Below the pieces are notes generated by a model. The model was not told the origin of the DNA. It did no database searches and worked only from the letters and a program-made list of their open reading frames with translations. From positions 88,810,288 through 88,874,287 of the forward strand of contig CM034531.1 of assembly GCA_020002185.1 (NCBI GenBank): a stretch of 64,000 nt of DNA, read 5' to 3'. Below, piece by piece: positions 13,301-23,100 of this stretch. The DNA comes from Paraescarpia echinospica (lineage: Eukaryota > Annelida > Polychaeta > Sabellida > Siboglinidae). Every line of letters begins with the position of its first letter. The first letter of the stretch is position 1. The translations under genes were made by a program, and so were the position numbers.

Positions 13301-13787
13301 CTTTTTAGTCAATCTTCATGGATAGACAATGACAGAATTAATCTTCTAAAATGCTTTTACTGTTAAAATAATTTACAAACCTAATATTTTGATGTAATTA
13401 TATTTAATTTAGCAACTGCCTGATTAGAAAGAACACTAGAACCACGAACAGCGAGCACATCTTAATGAAAGTCCTCAAATAACTATTCTACTCTGAGCAA
13501 GCGTAATGATACTGGACTGAGACGAGCTCCTTCGGGCAGTGAGTTTGGGGTACTCAGACAATGTGAGGTGTATACTGGGGTAATATGGATTAACCAGAAG
13601 TAGTGACACTGTGACCAGGACACGATGACTCTATACTGCCCACTGTGCTGCTGAACCTTGTATGACTTGTGTGTGTTTGCTGCAGTTGTTGGAGCGAGAC
13701 GAAGACGCTGTGTCAATGTCAGGTCACCGGGGGTCAATGACCGTCTTTAACGTGATCAGTGCCACCGCCAGTGCCAGTGCCATCTAG
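4188..13787 (+). CDS. DOCK9/10/11-like (zizimin) guanine nucleotide exchange factor, C-terminal exons
   Basis: Seven exons (4188-4301, 5345-5488, 6083-6293, 6782-6972, 10376-10476, 12812-12950, 13686-13787) join without frame breaks into 1002 nt, giving 333 residues and a TAG stop. The product matches the C-terminal part of the DHR-2 domain of zizimin DOCK proteins, which load GTP onto Cdc42 (and Rac for some members) at membranes. Visible family blocks include [81 protein letters not shown] and the tail VFNVIS. The order and conserved length match DOCK9-11 better than DOCK1-8. N-terminal parts (DHR-1, PH) lie left of the window. All introns have GT/AG ends and most carry minisatellites. It converges on COASY. 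I cannot choose between DOCK9, 10 and 11; an invertebrate single orthologue is likely. Confidence 0.9.
4596..5335. repeat. 45-bp minisatellite containing the next exon's 3' splice junction
   Basis: About 16 copies of a 45-bp unit (ACCAATCAGCTTGCAGTG, then TTTTGGCCAGACC, then GTTGTTCATATTCG) fill the intron between DOCK exons A and B. The copy at 5236-5265 reads TTTGTGCAGGCCTTTG, the same 16 bases as the authentic acceptor plus the first 7 exon bases at 5336-5351. In the body of the array this has drifted to GGCCAGACCGTTG but keeps the AG. The unit therefore appears to descend from the exon B junction. Confidence 0.9.
5345..5488 (+). CDS. DOCK exon B (48 codons)
   Basis: Acceptor TTTTGTGCAG and donor CAG|GTGGGT, phase 0. 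It encodes [18 protein letters not shown] and QLIMDS, the segment joining two DHR-2 lobes in zizimins. Confidence 0.88.
5489..6082 (+). other. DOCK intron B-C, A/T-rich, no array
   Basis: Ordinary AT-rich intron with repeated TAAATAAATTATAAT-type low complexity near 5980-6050. I see no gene, mobile element or minisatellite in it. Confidence 0.6.
6083..6293 (+). CDS. DOCK exon C (70 codons plus 1 base)
   Basis: Acceptor CTACCACAG. The donor is CCA|GTACGT, so the exon ends in phase 1 and the ACG codon is completed by exon D. It encodes [38 protein letters not shown] and HKRRVVLT, the most conserved stretch of the domain. Confidence 0.88.
6525..6560. repeat. (TA)n microsatellite
   Basis: Alternating TA with one TGTG interruption, in the intron before DOCK exon D. 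The inverted copy at 14527-14545 also begins in a TA run. Confidence 0.8.
6782..6972 (+). CDS. DOCK exon D (64 codons)
   Basis: Acceptor GCGTGTTGTAG is pyrimidine-poor and the donor is CAG|GTAGGT. It encodes [28 protein letters not shown] and [14 protein letters not shown], matching the TPIEVAI and LQLKLQGS signatures of DOCK9-11. Just upstream, 6712-6770 looks like a diverged copy of the exon's own PYIKKR coding region. Confidence 0.88.
6973..7254. repeat. Degenerate short repeat next to DOCK exon D donor
   Basis: Several imperfect copies of GTCATGTTAGTGACATGTG with TCTGCAGG spacers follow the donor directly and lead into the 41-bp array. Period is irregular. Confidence 0.6.
7255..10336. 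repeat. 41-bp minisatellite with acceptor-like motif in every unit
   Basis: About 75 copies of a 41-bp unit: CTGATGCCTTGCAGTCAA, then a variable TCTTAGTAATCAATCC, then TGTAT. Each copy contains CTGATGCCTTGCAG, a plausible 3' splice site. The last copy lies 40 bp before the true acceptor (GTTGTGTCCTCAG at 10363-10375). Variant subfamilies (CAACCTTAG, CAATCTTTG, CAATTTTAG) are clustered, indicating segmental amplification. I see no exon bases in the unit, unlike other arrays here. Confidence 0.92.
10376..10476 (+). CDS. DOCK exon E (33 codons plus 2 bases)
   Basis: Acceptor GTGTCCTCAG and donor CCG|GTAAGT. It encodes [15 protein letters not shown] and [13 protein letters not shown], closely matching the VNAGP block of DOCK9-11. 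Phase 2 end is completed by the first G of exon F. Confidence 0.88.
10477..11295 (+). other. DOCK intron E-F, unique part
   Basis: Non-repetitive intron before the 25-bp array. I find no convincing coding sequence or mobile element. Confidence 0.5.
11296..12072. repeat. 25-bp GC-rich minisatellite
   Basis: About 31 copies of a 25-bp unit (GGGTCTCTGAGCGTTG plus GGTCCTGCG or CATCCTGCG). It is much more G+C rich than its surroundings. All three minus frames stay open because the unit has no stop, giving artefactual R/P/Q/T-rich frames; period 25 shifts the frame at each copy. Confidence 0.9.
12120..12786. repeat. 39-bp minisatellite before DOCK exon F
   Basis: About 16 copies of a 39-bp unit (GTGTGAACCACTACAAC, then TGTGGGGTCTAAAGGGCTAAG). 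Copies of the same unit reappear after the exon (12987-13050), so this family occurs on both sides of exon F. Confidence 0.9.
12812..12950 (+). CDS. DOCK exon F (original copy)
   Basis: Acceptor TTGATGTTTCAG and donor CCG|GTGAGT. It encodes [18 protein letters not shown] and [16 protein letters not shown], the helical segment shortly before the tail in DOCK9-11. It ends in phase 0, so either the duplicate at 13057 or exon G can follow in frame. Confidence 0.87.
12987..13050. repeat. 39-bp minisatellite, copies after exon F
   Basis: Two copies of the GGGGTCTAAAGGGCTAAG unit lie between the two exon F copies. This is the same family as 12120-12786. Confidence 0.85.
13057..13173 (+). CDS. Duplicate DOCK exon F (candidate in-frame alternative exon)
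   Basis: Bases 13065-13200 appear identical to 12842-12977, covering most of exon F and its donor. The copy lacks the original acceptor and first 30 exon bases, but ACCTTTTAG ends at 13056 and can serve as an acceptor. From 13057 the frame is open for 39 codons (starting S N L D L N G R), in phase 0 at both ends. Inclusion after exon F would add a second copy of this helix; replacing exon F would break the phase. Whether it is spliced is unknown. An assembly duplication in this repeat-rich intron is possible. Confidence 0.45.
13200..13320. repeat. Degenerate copies of the 41-bp family
   Basis: Three degenerate units containing CTGATGCCTGTTAGTCAATC or TATCTGATACCTTTTAGTC. They resemble the 41-bp array three introns upstream, so that family is not confined to one intron. 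Confidence 0.6.
13686..13787 (+). CDS. DOCK terminal exon G (33 codons plus stop)
   Basis: Acceptor GTTTGCTGCAG. It encodes [18 protein letters not shown], then [15 protein letters not shown] and TAG. The hydrophobic FNVIS element followed by small residues matches the DOCK9-11 C-terminal tail. Confidence 0.85.
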   Translation: MLERDEDAVSMSGHRGSMTVFNVISATASASAI

Positions 13788-14084
13788 TGAGACTCGTTGG
13801 ATGCGAAGGTGGCTGCTAGACCACCCACAACAGGAAGTGTTAGTTGAGCTACTGACCACAAGAGACAAGTGGTCATCTAATTGACTCTAGATGCATGTCT
13901 ACTAGTTGGGATGGAGGCGGTCTGACAATGAAGGTCAACAACCTATTTGTTTTATCTCGTTTGTAAGTGAATATTTTGCATTTTCTTTAGGTCTGTCATA
14001 TATAATACAATTTATTGTTTGTTTTCAGCTGTTTTTATTTATATTTATTTGGGTTACAGTGCAGGAGGGTATCTGTAGAATTGA

Positions 14085-14265
14085 ACATTTTGTCAGAGGG
14101 AGAAACTTGGTTGTTGTGAGGGCCGACACATTATATGTACATATTATGGTAGGGAGAACCTTGGTTGTTGTGAAGGATGGACTGACTCATTACGTGATCA
14201 TATTATTAAAGGGGAGAACCTTGGTTGTTATGAAGGGTGGGCTGACTCCTATGATCATATGGCGG
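14085..14265. repeat. About 60-bp tandem repeat, continued at 14565-14645
   Basis: Three imperfect copies of a unit with GGGAGAACCTTGGTTGTTG, then GGTGGGCTGACTC and ATGATCATAT. Another copy and a half lies at 14565-14645, so the array seems interrupted by the inverted DOCK segment. Confidence 0.7.
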
Positions 14266-14563
14266 TGGTAGTACACCAGGAGGCGCTTCTTGCTGTAAGG
14301 GAATGAGTGGTCCGCGACAACACGCAACTGTCACTCTCACAAACAACAAGAGGGGGCGCTTCTTGGTGTAGGGTAAGGGAGGAAGAATCTGGGCTTCAAA
14401 AGGAATCAGACTAAAAATTAAGCTTGATATAAAAACGACAATAACATTTTCCTTATCTTTCTGTGAAAATGTTATGTTTATGGAACTACTAACCTGAAAC
14501 AACTAAAGTATTATCCAACATTATATACTGTAATATATATATATAGGAGGAGTTAACGCCCAT
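14263..14563 (-). pseudogene. Inverted copy of DOCK intron/exon D, non-functional
   Basis: The minus strand of 14263-14545 aligns with + strand 6555-6833: intron, acceptor region and the start of exon D. Landmarks such as GAAGCCCAGATTCTTCCTCC and CAAGAAGCGCCCCCT recur. The acceptor TAG has become TCG, and GTTCCC has become ATTCCC. Immediately beyond, at 14546-14568, GGAGGAGTTAACGCCCATCG copies exon D bases 6835-6858 in the opposite, direct orientation. The segment is therefore a two-piece mosaic of one exon inserted in a tandem array downstream of its own gene. Confidence 0.75.
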
Positions 14564-15744
14564 CGAGGTGGGCTGACTCATTATGTGATCATATGGAAAA
14601 CCTTGGTTGTTGTGAAGGGTGGGCCGACTCCTATGATCATATTATCATGATGAGAGGTGTCAGTGGTTGCCATCCGTAAGCCAGCATTGTTATTGGTTGC
14701 TTCTTTTTAATCTGAAACCGTGCAATATTATCATTGTGTTAATTGAATTCTGGGATTTTAGTCATTCTTATGTATATGTGTGGAGAAAATGGGAAAACCT
14801 GACAGAAATCAAAAGTTGGCTACAGTCCAGCCAAGTAGACAAACCACTGAGAGTGGTATACTTGAACCAGCCAAGTAGACCAACCATTGGAAGTTGTGTA
14901 CTTGAATCATGAGTGGTTGACAGTCCAGCCAGGTAGATCATTGCAACCTGGTTTAATTAGTTTATGTACGGTCAACATATTTGGTTATGTGAAAGATATA
15001 CATATGTATGTCAAGTAATTTCAACCTGTGTGCCTTGCATGTCTGTGTGGTAAGGATGCAGTAGGAGCAGCTTTTAGAGCATATTGGTGGTTACAAGTAC
15101 ACTCAAGAGGAAGTATTCAGCCATGCCGGTGAAACTGGTTTCTCATGACGTTTGCTTACCCAACAAATGTCTGTATTACATTTCTGCAAGGCGGGAAAGG
15201 GTAACACTTAAAAATATATGTGTGTGATAATATATAAATGTGTGATAGGTCTAGTTCAATTGTACATTGTGTGTAATTTATAAATCTTGTGATGCATAAC
15301 AAAGAAGATATTGGCTACTTACAAATCACACCAATAATATATTGTACAGACTCGGCTGTAAAACTTTACATTTTGTTTATTCAGTGATTGATTGATGCTG
15401 TAAATGCCTGACTTTTTTTAAGAAGCAAACAATTAAACTATGAAACTGGTGCAACTATTTGCCCTCATTTCAGAGTGTTGTCTTCTCATAGCTGTAACAT
15501 TTGGTTGGTTCTCTGGAGTTGGCACTGTTTTAGCAGATCTAAAAAAATAAACTAAAGGTAAGTTTTTATAAAGCACACTGTCCAGTCCTTCAATCGAAGA
15601 CAATCTTGACGTCTCTGGGAAGCAATTAATGTACAAAGACTGTTCATACAAAAATATCGACCACTGTCTATAACCAAGTACCATTCATACAGGTGAGTGA
15701 ACTTGAGCAATGTAAAGTGTACAAACTTGCGCAAAGTTTGACAC

Positions 15745-15812
15745 AGCAGCAAGCCCGGGTTCTCTCAATTGAGAATTTGATGCTCTAGCCACTGTGCCAC
15801 TGCGCTCCACAT
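15745..15812 (-). mobile_element. tRNA-derived SINE head fragment
   Basis: On the minus strand this reads GGAGCGCAGTGGCACAGTGG, then CTAGAGCATCAAATTCTC and GAGAACCCGGG. The A-box-like TGGCACAGTGG fits RNA polymerase III internal promoters, but the B box is truncated. It matches the + strand element at 33636 and so belongs to the same SINE family. Confidence 0.6.
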
Positions 15813-17100
15813 TATCTGCTCCAGCATCTACATACAATGGAAATTACGAACTCGAGAAGACCACCAGTGACAAAGTGTTAAAATTAACCCTTTCCCAAGA
15901 GACAGCAGAATCTACCTAGAAAAGACCACCAGGCATGAAGGGTTAATGTTAACCATGTCCCTACACAGAGGGGAATCTAACCACACAGGAAGACATTTTA
16001 AATGAAAAAGAAATTTACCAAAAACAGCCAATAAATTTTTTTATGAAATTACCACAAATGTGCCAATAAAATGTTTAATTATGACATCTATTTTATTAAC
16101 AAGTATACAGCAATGCACAGTGTGCTATACACAAACACAGTAATGACTGTGATAAGAAGACACATTTGGCTGTGTGCAGAGTGTCTTCATCTCTCACCAA
16201 CAATCTATCTATTTGCCTGTCTGATCACAGGGTACAGCGGTAGAATCAAATAGATGCAGATTGTTGAGTAATCTCACAAGGTCTAGGCATGCACAAATGA
16301 TTTGCTGAATCTCCCACAACTAACATAGTAGAAACTGTCTGAGTACATACCGCCTGCAAAGTGTCTAAACTTTGTTGGACTTCACTAACACCCAGAAATG
16401 GGCCCAGTCCAGTATTTGGGGGAAGAAGGAGAAGCTCAAGACTAAGCATACTAGGTTCCTTTTATGAGGGCTAGGCCCCTTCTACCTGGTAACTTATCCT
16501 ATGCAAGGCATCTTTACGATGCATGTCATATATGCATAATCAGAGCATTGCTGTACGAACTGGCAAATACTTGTGGCTTGTATTTTGGTTTTAAACTAAC
16601 AATGCCAGCCAAATTCACATTTCTTCTCTCCTGCTGTTTTACCAAGTTGGCATAACAAATATAACTTTTTGTGTAAAATATCTACGATATACATGCAATC
16701 TGAATCACAGATACGTAAAATTAACAGTGTGAACAAAACTGTAAAATCATGAGTAATAAGCTATGTAGATAAGCATACATGTTGTCCTCTCGGTATACAT
16801 GCGTTGTATGACTGATGCAACTCTCGGTATACATGCATTGTATGACAATGCAACATCAAGAATCTTGTATCAAAAATACGTTCAAATAAATTTGCTCCAA
16901 GGCTGACACTAGCACCAGGTCTTTGGCATACAAATTAATACTAATAGGTAACTGAATATAACCCGAGATCTGTTTAATAATACTCTCATGTGAGTAAGCA
17001 TTTCTCTCATATGATTTACTGCTTCAAATTACTAGATTAATGTCAGTTGGACGTTATACATATTACCCTATGGCTACAGTAATGTTGAGTTACTGCGAGT

Positions 17101-17163
17101 CTATTGTTGCTGCGACACTGCCTTTGGTAGTCTTGCCTTCAGCAATGCCCATGCTTTCTCCAC
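17101..17163 (-). CDS. COASY: COASY exon 9 (20 codons plus stop)
   Basis: Acceptor GTTGTCCACAG on the minus strand, then [20 protein letters not shown] and TAG. This continues the TQKQ end of exon 8 and matches the conserved QxQVEKAW tail helix of animal COASY. It was found by requiring that tail, since no long frame covers it. Confidence 0.85.
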   Translation of the reverse strand: MEKAWALLKARLPKAVSQQQ

Positions 17164-20100
17164 CTGTGGACAACACAACATCCTCCATTCTCATCTACAG
17201 CCATTCCAAGGTTTTACAGATTACCACACACATATAAAGAATATAATGCATGACTAGTTTCATTGTGTATTAAGCTTATACAACAATAACTGGAATATAT
17301 ATGTCTTGCTATGCTAGAGTATGACTCCAAGTGGTTGTACACTTTCATGTCTAAACATCAGTATCTACATGGGTGGTACCTACAGGCAAGTACCATAATT
17401 GTATAATTAAGAACATTAAAAAAATCTCCCAAAAAGATCCTAACAAACATTTTGCATGTCCAGGTTCTAAAGAGAGTGACCTTCTAAAATGACCTTTGTA
17501 GGAGAAACTTCATAACACGACTTGTGTAACACTAATATGACCTATATGAATGACCTTATAATATGACCAATGTCAGAATGACCTTTTAACATATGTAGGA
17601 ATGGCCTCATGACATCATCAATGCAGAACTGACCTCACAACAACTTACAAAATAGTGATCTCATAACATATCCTATGTATGAGTGACCTCATGACCTGAC
17701 ATGTTTCTGTGTGACCTCATGACCTGCCCTATTTATGTATGATTCCATGACCTGTTTATGTGTGACCTCATGGTCTGACCTATTTCTGTGTGACCTAAGG
17801 ACCTGACATGGTTCTGTGTGACCTCATGACATGCCCTATTTATGTGTGACCTCATTATCTGACCTGTTTATCTGTGACCTCATGACCTGACATGTTTCTG
17901 TGTGACCTCATGACCTGCCCTATTTATGTATGATTCCATGACCTGTTTATGTGTGACCTCATGGTCTGACCTATTTCTGTGTGACCTAAGGACCTGACAT
18001 GGTTCTGTGTGACCTCATGACATGCCCTATTTATGTGTGACCTCATTATCTGACCTGTTTATCTGTGACCTCATGACCTGACATGTTTATCCTCATCGTG
18101 ACATGTTTCTGTGTGACATCATGGCCTGGCATGATCCTGTGTGACCTCATGACACAACATGTTTATAGGTGACCTCATGACCTGACCTATTTATGTGTGA
18201 CCTCATGACCTGACCTGTTTCTCTATGACTTCATGACCTGTTTCTGTGACCTCATGACCTGGCCTGTTTCTGATTGACCTCAACATGACCTGTTTCTGTG
18301 TGCCCCCATGACCTGACCTGTTTCTTTGTGACCTCATGACCTGACTTGATTATGTGTAACCTCATGACCTGACCTGTTTCTGTGTGACCTCGTACGTCCA
18401 CAGGGTGCAGATGGTGACATTGCTGCGGTTCACTCTGGCCTCATTAGACAGCTGAGACTCGATGCGTCGAGTTGCCTCCTCCTCACTCAGTCTGTTCCTC
18501 TCCATCACTCGCCGCACCGCCTGAAACAGCAGCCACTCACTGCAACTCTACATAGGCTTGTCAGTAGACATGTATGGTAATATCTCGATGGTTCTACAGG
18601 CTGGTCAGAAAGTTGGACTCTACAGGCTAGTTGGCTCCCGGGAGGAGATGTAACTAATCATAATTTAATAATTCCATAGTTAAATTAGATTATATAGCAG
18701 AGAAAACAAAAGAAATCTAAACCAAATAGTTCCACTGAAGGAATCCATGTGCTACCCTCTGACAACGTCAACATTTGTTTGTCAAATATGCTCATTCCAA
18801 GAAGTCAACTACTCCATGAGTGAGACAAATGACAACAGACAGTACAAGTTACAACAACAAATGACACAACAGACAGTATAACTTACAACAACAAATGACA
18901 ACAGACAGTACAAGTTACAACAACAATTGACACAACAGACAGTATAACTTACAACAACAAATGACACAACAGACAGTACAAGTTACAACAACAATTGACA
19001 CAACAGACAGTACAAGTTACAACAACAATTGACACAACAGACAGTATAACTTACAACAACAAATGACATAACAGACAGTATAACTTATAACAAATGACAC
19101 AACAGACAGTACAAGTTACAACAACAAATGACACAACAGATAGTATAACTTATAACAACAAATGACAGAACAGACAGTACAAGTTACAACAACAAATGAC
19201 AGAACAGACAGTATAACTTATAACAACAAATGACATAACAGACAGTATAACTTATAATAACAAATGACACAACAGACAGTACAAGTTACAACAACAAATG
19301 ACACAACAGACAGTATAACTTACAACAACAAATGACACAACAGACAGTACAAGTTACAACAACAAATGACACAACAGACAGTATAACTTGACATACATAA
19401 CAGACAGTATAACTTATAATAACAAATGACACAACAGACAGTACAAGTTACAACAACAAATGACACAACAGACAGTATAACTTATAACAACAAATGACAC
19501 AACAGACAGTACAAGTTACAACAACAAATGACAGAACAGACAGTATAACTTATAACAACAAATGACATAACAGACAGTATAACTTATAATAACAAATGAC
19601 ACAACAGACAGTACAAGTTACAACAACAAATGACACAACAGACAGTATAACTTACAACAACAAATGACACAACAGCCAGTATAACTTATAATAACAAATG
19701 ACACAACAGACAGTACAAGTTACAACAACAAATGACACAACAGACAGTATAACTTACAACAACAATTGACACAACAGACAGTATAACTTACAACAACAAA
19801 TGACACAACAGACAGTACAAGTTACAACAACAATTGACACAACAGACAGTATAACTTACAACAACAAATGACATAACAGACAGTACAAGTTACAACAACA
19901 ATTGAGACAACAAACAGTATAACTTACAACAACAAATGACATAACAGACAGTACAAGTTACAACAACAAATGACACAACTGCCAGTATAACATAATAACA
20001 AATGACACAACAGACAGTACAAGTTACAACAACAAATGACACAACAGACATTATAACTTACAACAACAATTGACACAACAGACAGTATAACTTACAACAA

Positions 20101-23100
20101 CAAATGACACAACAGACAGTACAAGTTACAACAACAATTGACACAACAGACAGTATAACTTACAACAACAAATGACATAACAGACAGTACAAGTTACAAC
20201 AACAATACAAGACACAACAAATGACACAGTATAACTTATAATAACAAATGACACAACAGACAGTACAAGTTACAACAACAAATGACAGAGCAGACAGTAT
20301 AACTTATAACAACAAATGACATAACAGACAGTATAACTTATAATAACAAATGACACAACAGACAGTACAAGTTACAACAACAAATGACACAACAGACAGT
20401 ATAACTTACAACAACAAATGACACAACAGACAGTACAAGTTACAACAACAATTGACACAACAGACAGTATAACTTACAACAACAAATGACATAACAGACA
20501 GTATAACTTATAATAACAAATGACACAACAGACAGTACAAGTTACAACAACAAATGACACAACAGACAGTATAACTTATAACAACAAATGACACAACAGA
20601 CAGTACAAGTTACAACAACAAATGACAGAACAGACAGTATAACTTATAACAACAAATGACATAACAGACAGTATAACTTATAATAACAAATGACACAACA
20701 GACAGTACAAGTTACAACAACAAATGACACAACAGACAGTATAACTTACAACAACAAATGACACAACAGACAGTACAAGTTACAACAACAATTGACACAA
20801 CAGACAGTATAACTTACAACAACAAATGACATAACAGACAGTATAACTTATAATAACAAATGACACAACAGACAGTACAAGTTACAACAACAAATGACAC
20901 AACAGACAGTATAACTTATAACAACAAATGACACAACAGACAGTACAAGTTACAACAACAAATGACAGAACAGACAGTATAACTTATAACAACAAATGAC
21001 ATAACAGACAGTATAACTTATAATAACAAATGACACAACAGACAGTACAAGTTACAACAAGAAATGACACAACAGACAGTATAACTTACAACAACAAATG
21101 ACACAACAGCCAGTATAACTTATAATAACAAATGACACAATAGACAGTACAAGTTACAACAACAAATGACACAACAGACAGTATAACTTACAACAACAAT
21201 TGACATAACAGACAGTATAACTTATAATAACAAATGACACAACAGACAGTATAACTTACAACAACAATTGACATAACAGACAGTATAACTTATAATAACA
21301 AATGACACAACAGACAGTACAAGTTACAACAACAAATGACACAACAGACAGTATAACTTACAACAACAAATGACACAACAGCCAGTATAACTTATAATAA
21401 CAAATGACACAATAGACAGTACAAGTTACAACAACAAATGACACAACAGACAGTATAACTTACAACAACAATTGACATAACAGACAGTATAACTTATAAT
21501 AACAAATGACATAACAGACAGTATAACTTATAACAATATCTATTGTACTGTGAACGATACACAACAAAACTTTAGTCAGCAGTCTAAACAGTATAGTTAA
21601 CAATAGTATGCATAGAATTAAAACCCTACATTTCCATCCTACTTTACTTAACAATAAAAAAAGTCCCACCTCTTAAGCGAACTCTTTCAACATGCCACCA
21701 AGGTCCAGCATACTGTTTTGCCACGAGAAATAATTAAAATACAAAAGGTACCTCATCTTTGGGCACAAAAGTAGTCCAGACTTCATGTACCAAGGAGTCC
21801 CATCCAGCTTCAAGAAGTACCGCAGCTTCCAAGACTACCACATCCTTTCCTTCAAACACAGATCACCATTTTATAACACTAATACGTGCTTCCCTTCAAA
21901 ACCATTTTATAACACTAATACATACTTCTCTTCAACAAGGATCACCTTTCTATAACACTACCACATCCTTGCTTTCAAACACAGATCACAATTCTATAAC
22001 TCTGTAGCATCCGACAGTGTCTTTTTGACATTTTTAATAAGAAACGTAATAAACAACGACGTAATCTAACGAGTCAACATAGGACACATTATTCTTGCCT
22101 TCATTACACTGGTTCAACTGATATCTTACCTTGTTTGGCGAAGGCATCTACTTCTTGCAAGGCTAGTTGCGCTATTGATGGCCAAACTATCTGGTTCAAC
22201 TTCTCCAGTTGCTCCTGAAAGAAAATGAAGAAAGAATTGTAAATATGGTTGCAGGGTTGTTTCACGCTGCATTGTGGCACACGCATCGTCCACACTCAAT
22301 AATAAATGTTGTGTTGTGCGAAAGTCTGTTTTTCAAACAGATACTAACTAATTGCTGAGACGCTGTCAATCATGTGTCTTCCTGTATGGCATCCAGTACT
22401 AGTCCCCTCGGACACTTCTTTGCTAACTAATACCTTAGCTGAGAAAACCTTTGACTCCAGTTATATCTTATATGTCAAGAGATCTGACCCTAGAACACAT
22501 TATCTGCAATGATCTTTGGCCCAAGTAATACCTTATATGTCAAGACCTTTGTCCTCAGTAATACCTTATCAGTGAAGACCTTGGACCCTAGTACTCTGCG
22601 GTCAATATCTCCACTGGCATTGAGGATCTCGTGTCCAAACGCCTTCACAAGGCTGGCCAGAGTCTCTGTTCCTTTCTCATATGCTTTATGTCCTGAAACA
22701 TGGATTAACTATCTGAGGTGCTGCTTCAAATCATAATTATGCAACACTTTGTTTTCTGCTCGCAATATAAGTAATGCAATCTGACAAATAAAGCAGTGGC
22801 ACATGCTTCTATTATTGCAAACAATCAAGGCACAATTTCTTGGGCATTCAATGATAGAAATTCCTGAAAAATCACCACTGAAACACAAAACATAAACAAA
22901 CAAAAATGTACACATATCAACATTTAAACCAAAATGGCTGTGAAACCTATCACATGACAAGTCACATTTATAAATTTACTTATTACTTATTATTAACAGG
23001 TGTCACTGTTTAACAACACATAAAGGAAGGTCAAGGTCATCAATGTTCTCACGACATCATCAAAAGACCACATCTCTATAAATCACCCCCCAGAAAAAAA

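Larger units (their letters stand above)
13788..17100. other. Convergent 3' flanks of DOCK (+) and COASY (-)
   Basis: No protein-coding gene is recognised here. It should hold both 3' UTRs. Possible poly(A) signals: AATAAA near 15546 for DOCK; TTTAAT near 16973 or TTTATT near 16092 (reverse complements of ATTAAA and AATAAA) for COASY. These are candidates only. A rearranged DOCK exon D copy, a short tandem array and a SINE fragment are listed separately. A 33-bp duplication (CTCTCGGTATACATGC) is at 16787-16850. Confidence 0.5.

Noticed and set aside
14206..14502. Minus-strand gene resembling DOCK
   Set aside because: Inverted, acceptor-mutated copy of exon D and its intron, not a separate gene.
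15745..15812. tRNA gene
   Set aside because: No cloverleaf and a truncated B box; fits a SINE head.
21538..21720. [14 protein letters not shown] frame as a COASY exon
   Set aside because: It lacks the MER-LSEE kinase motif, which is found instead in the exon at 18374-18520.
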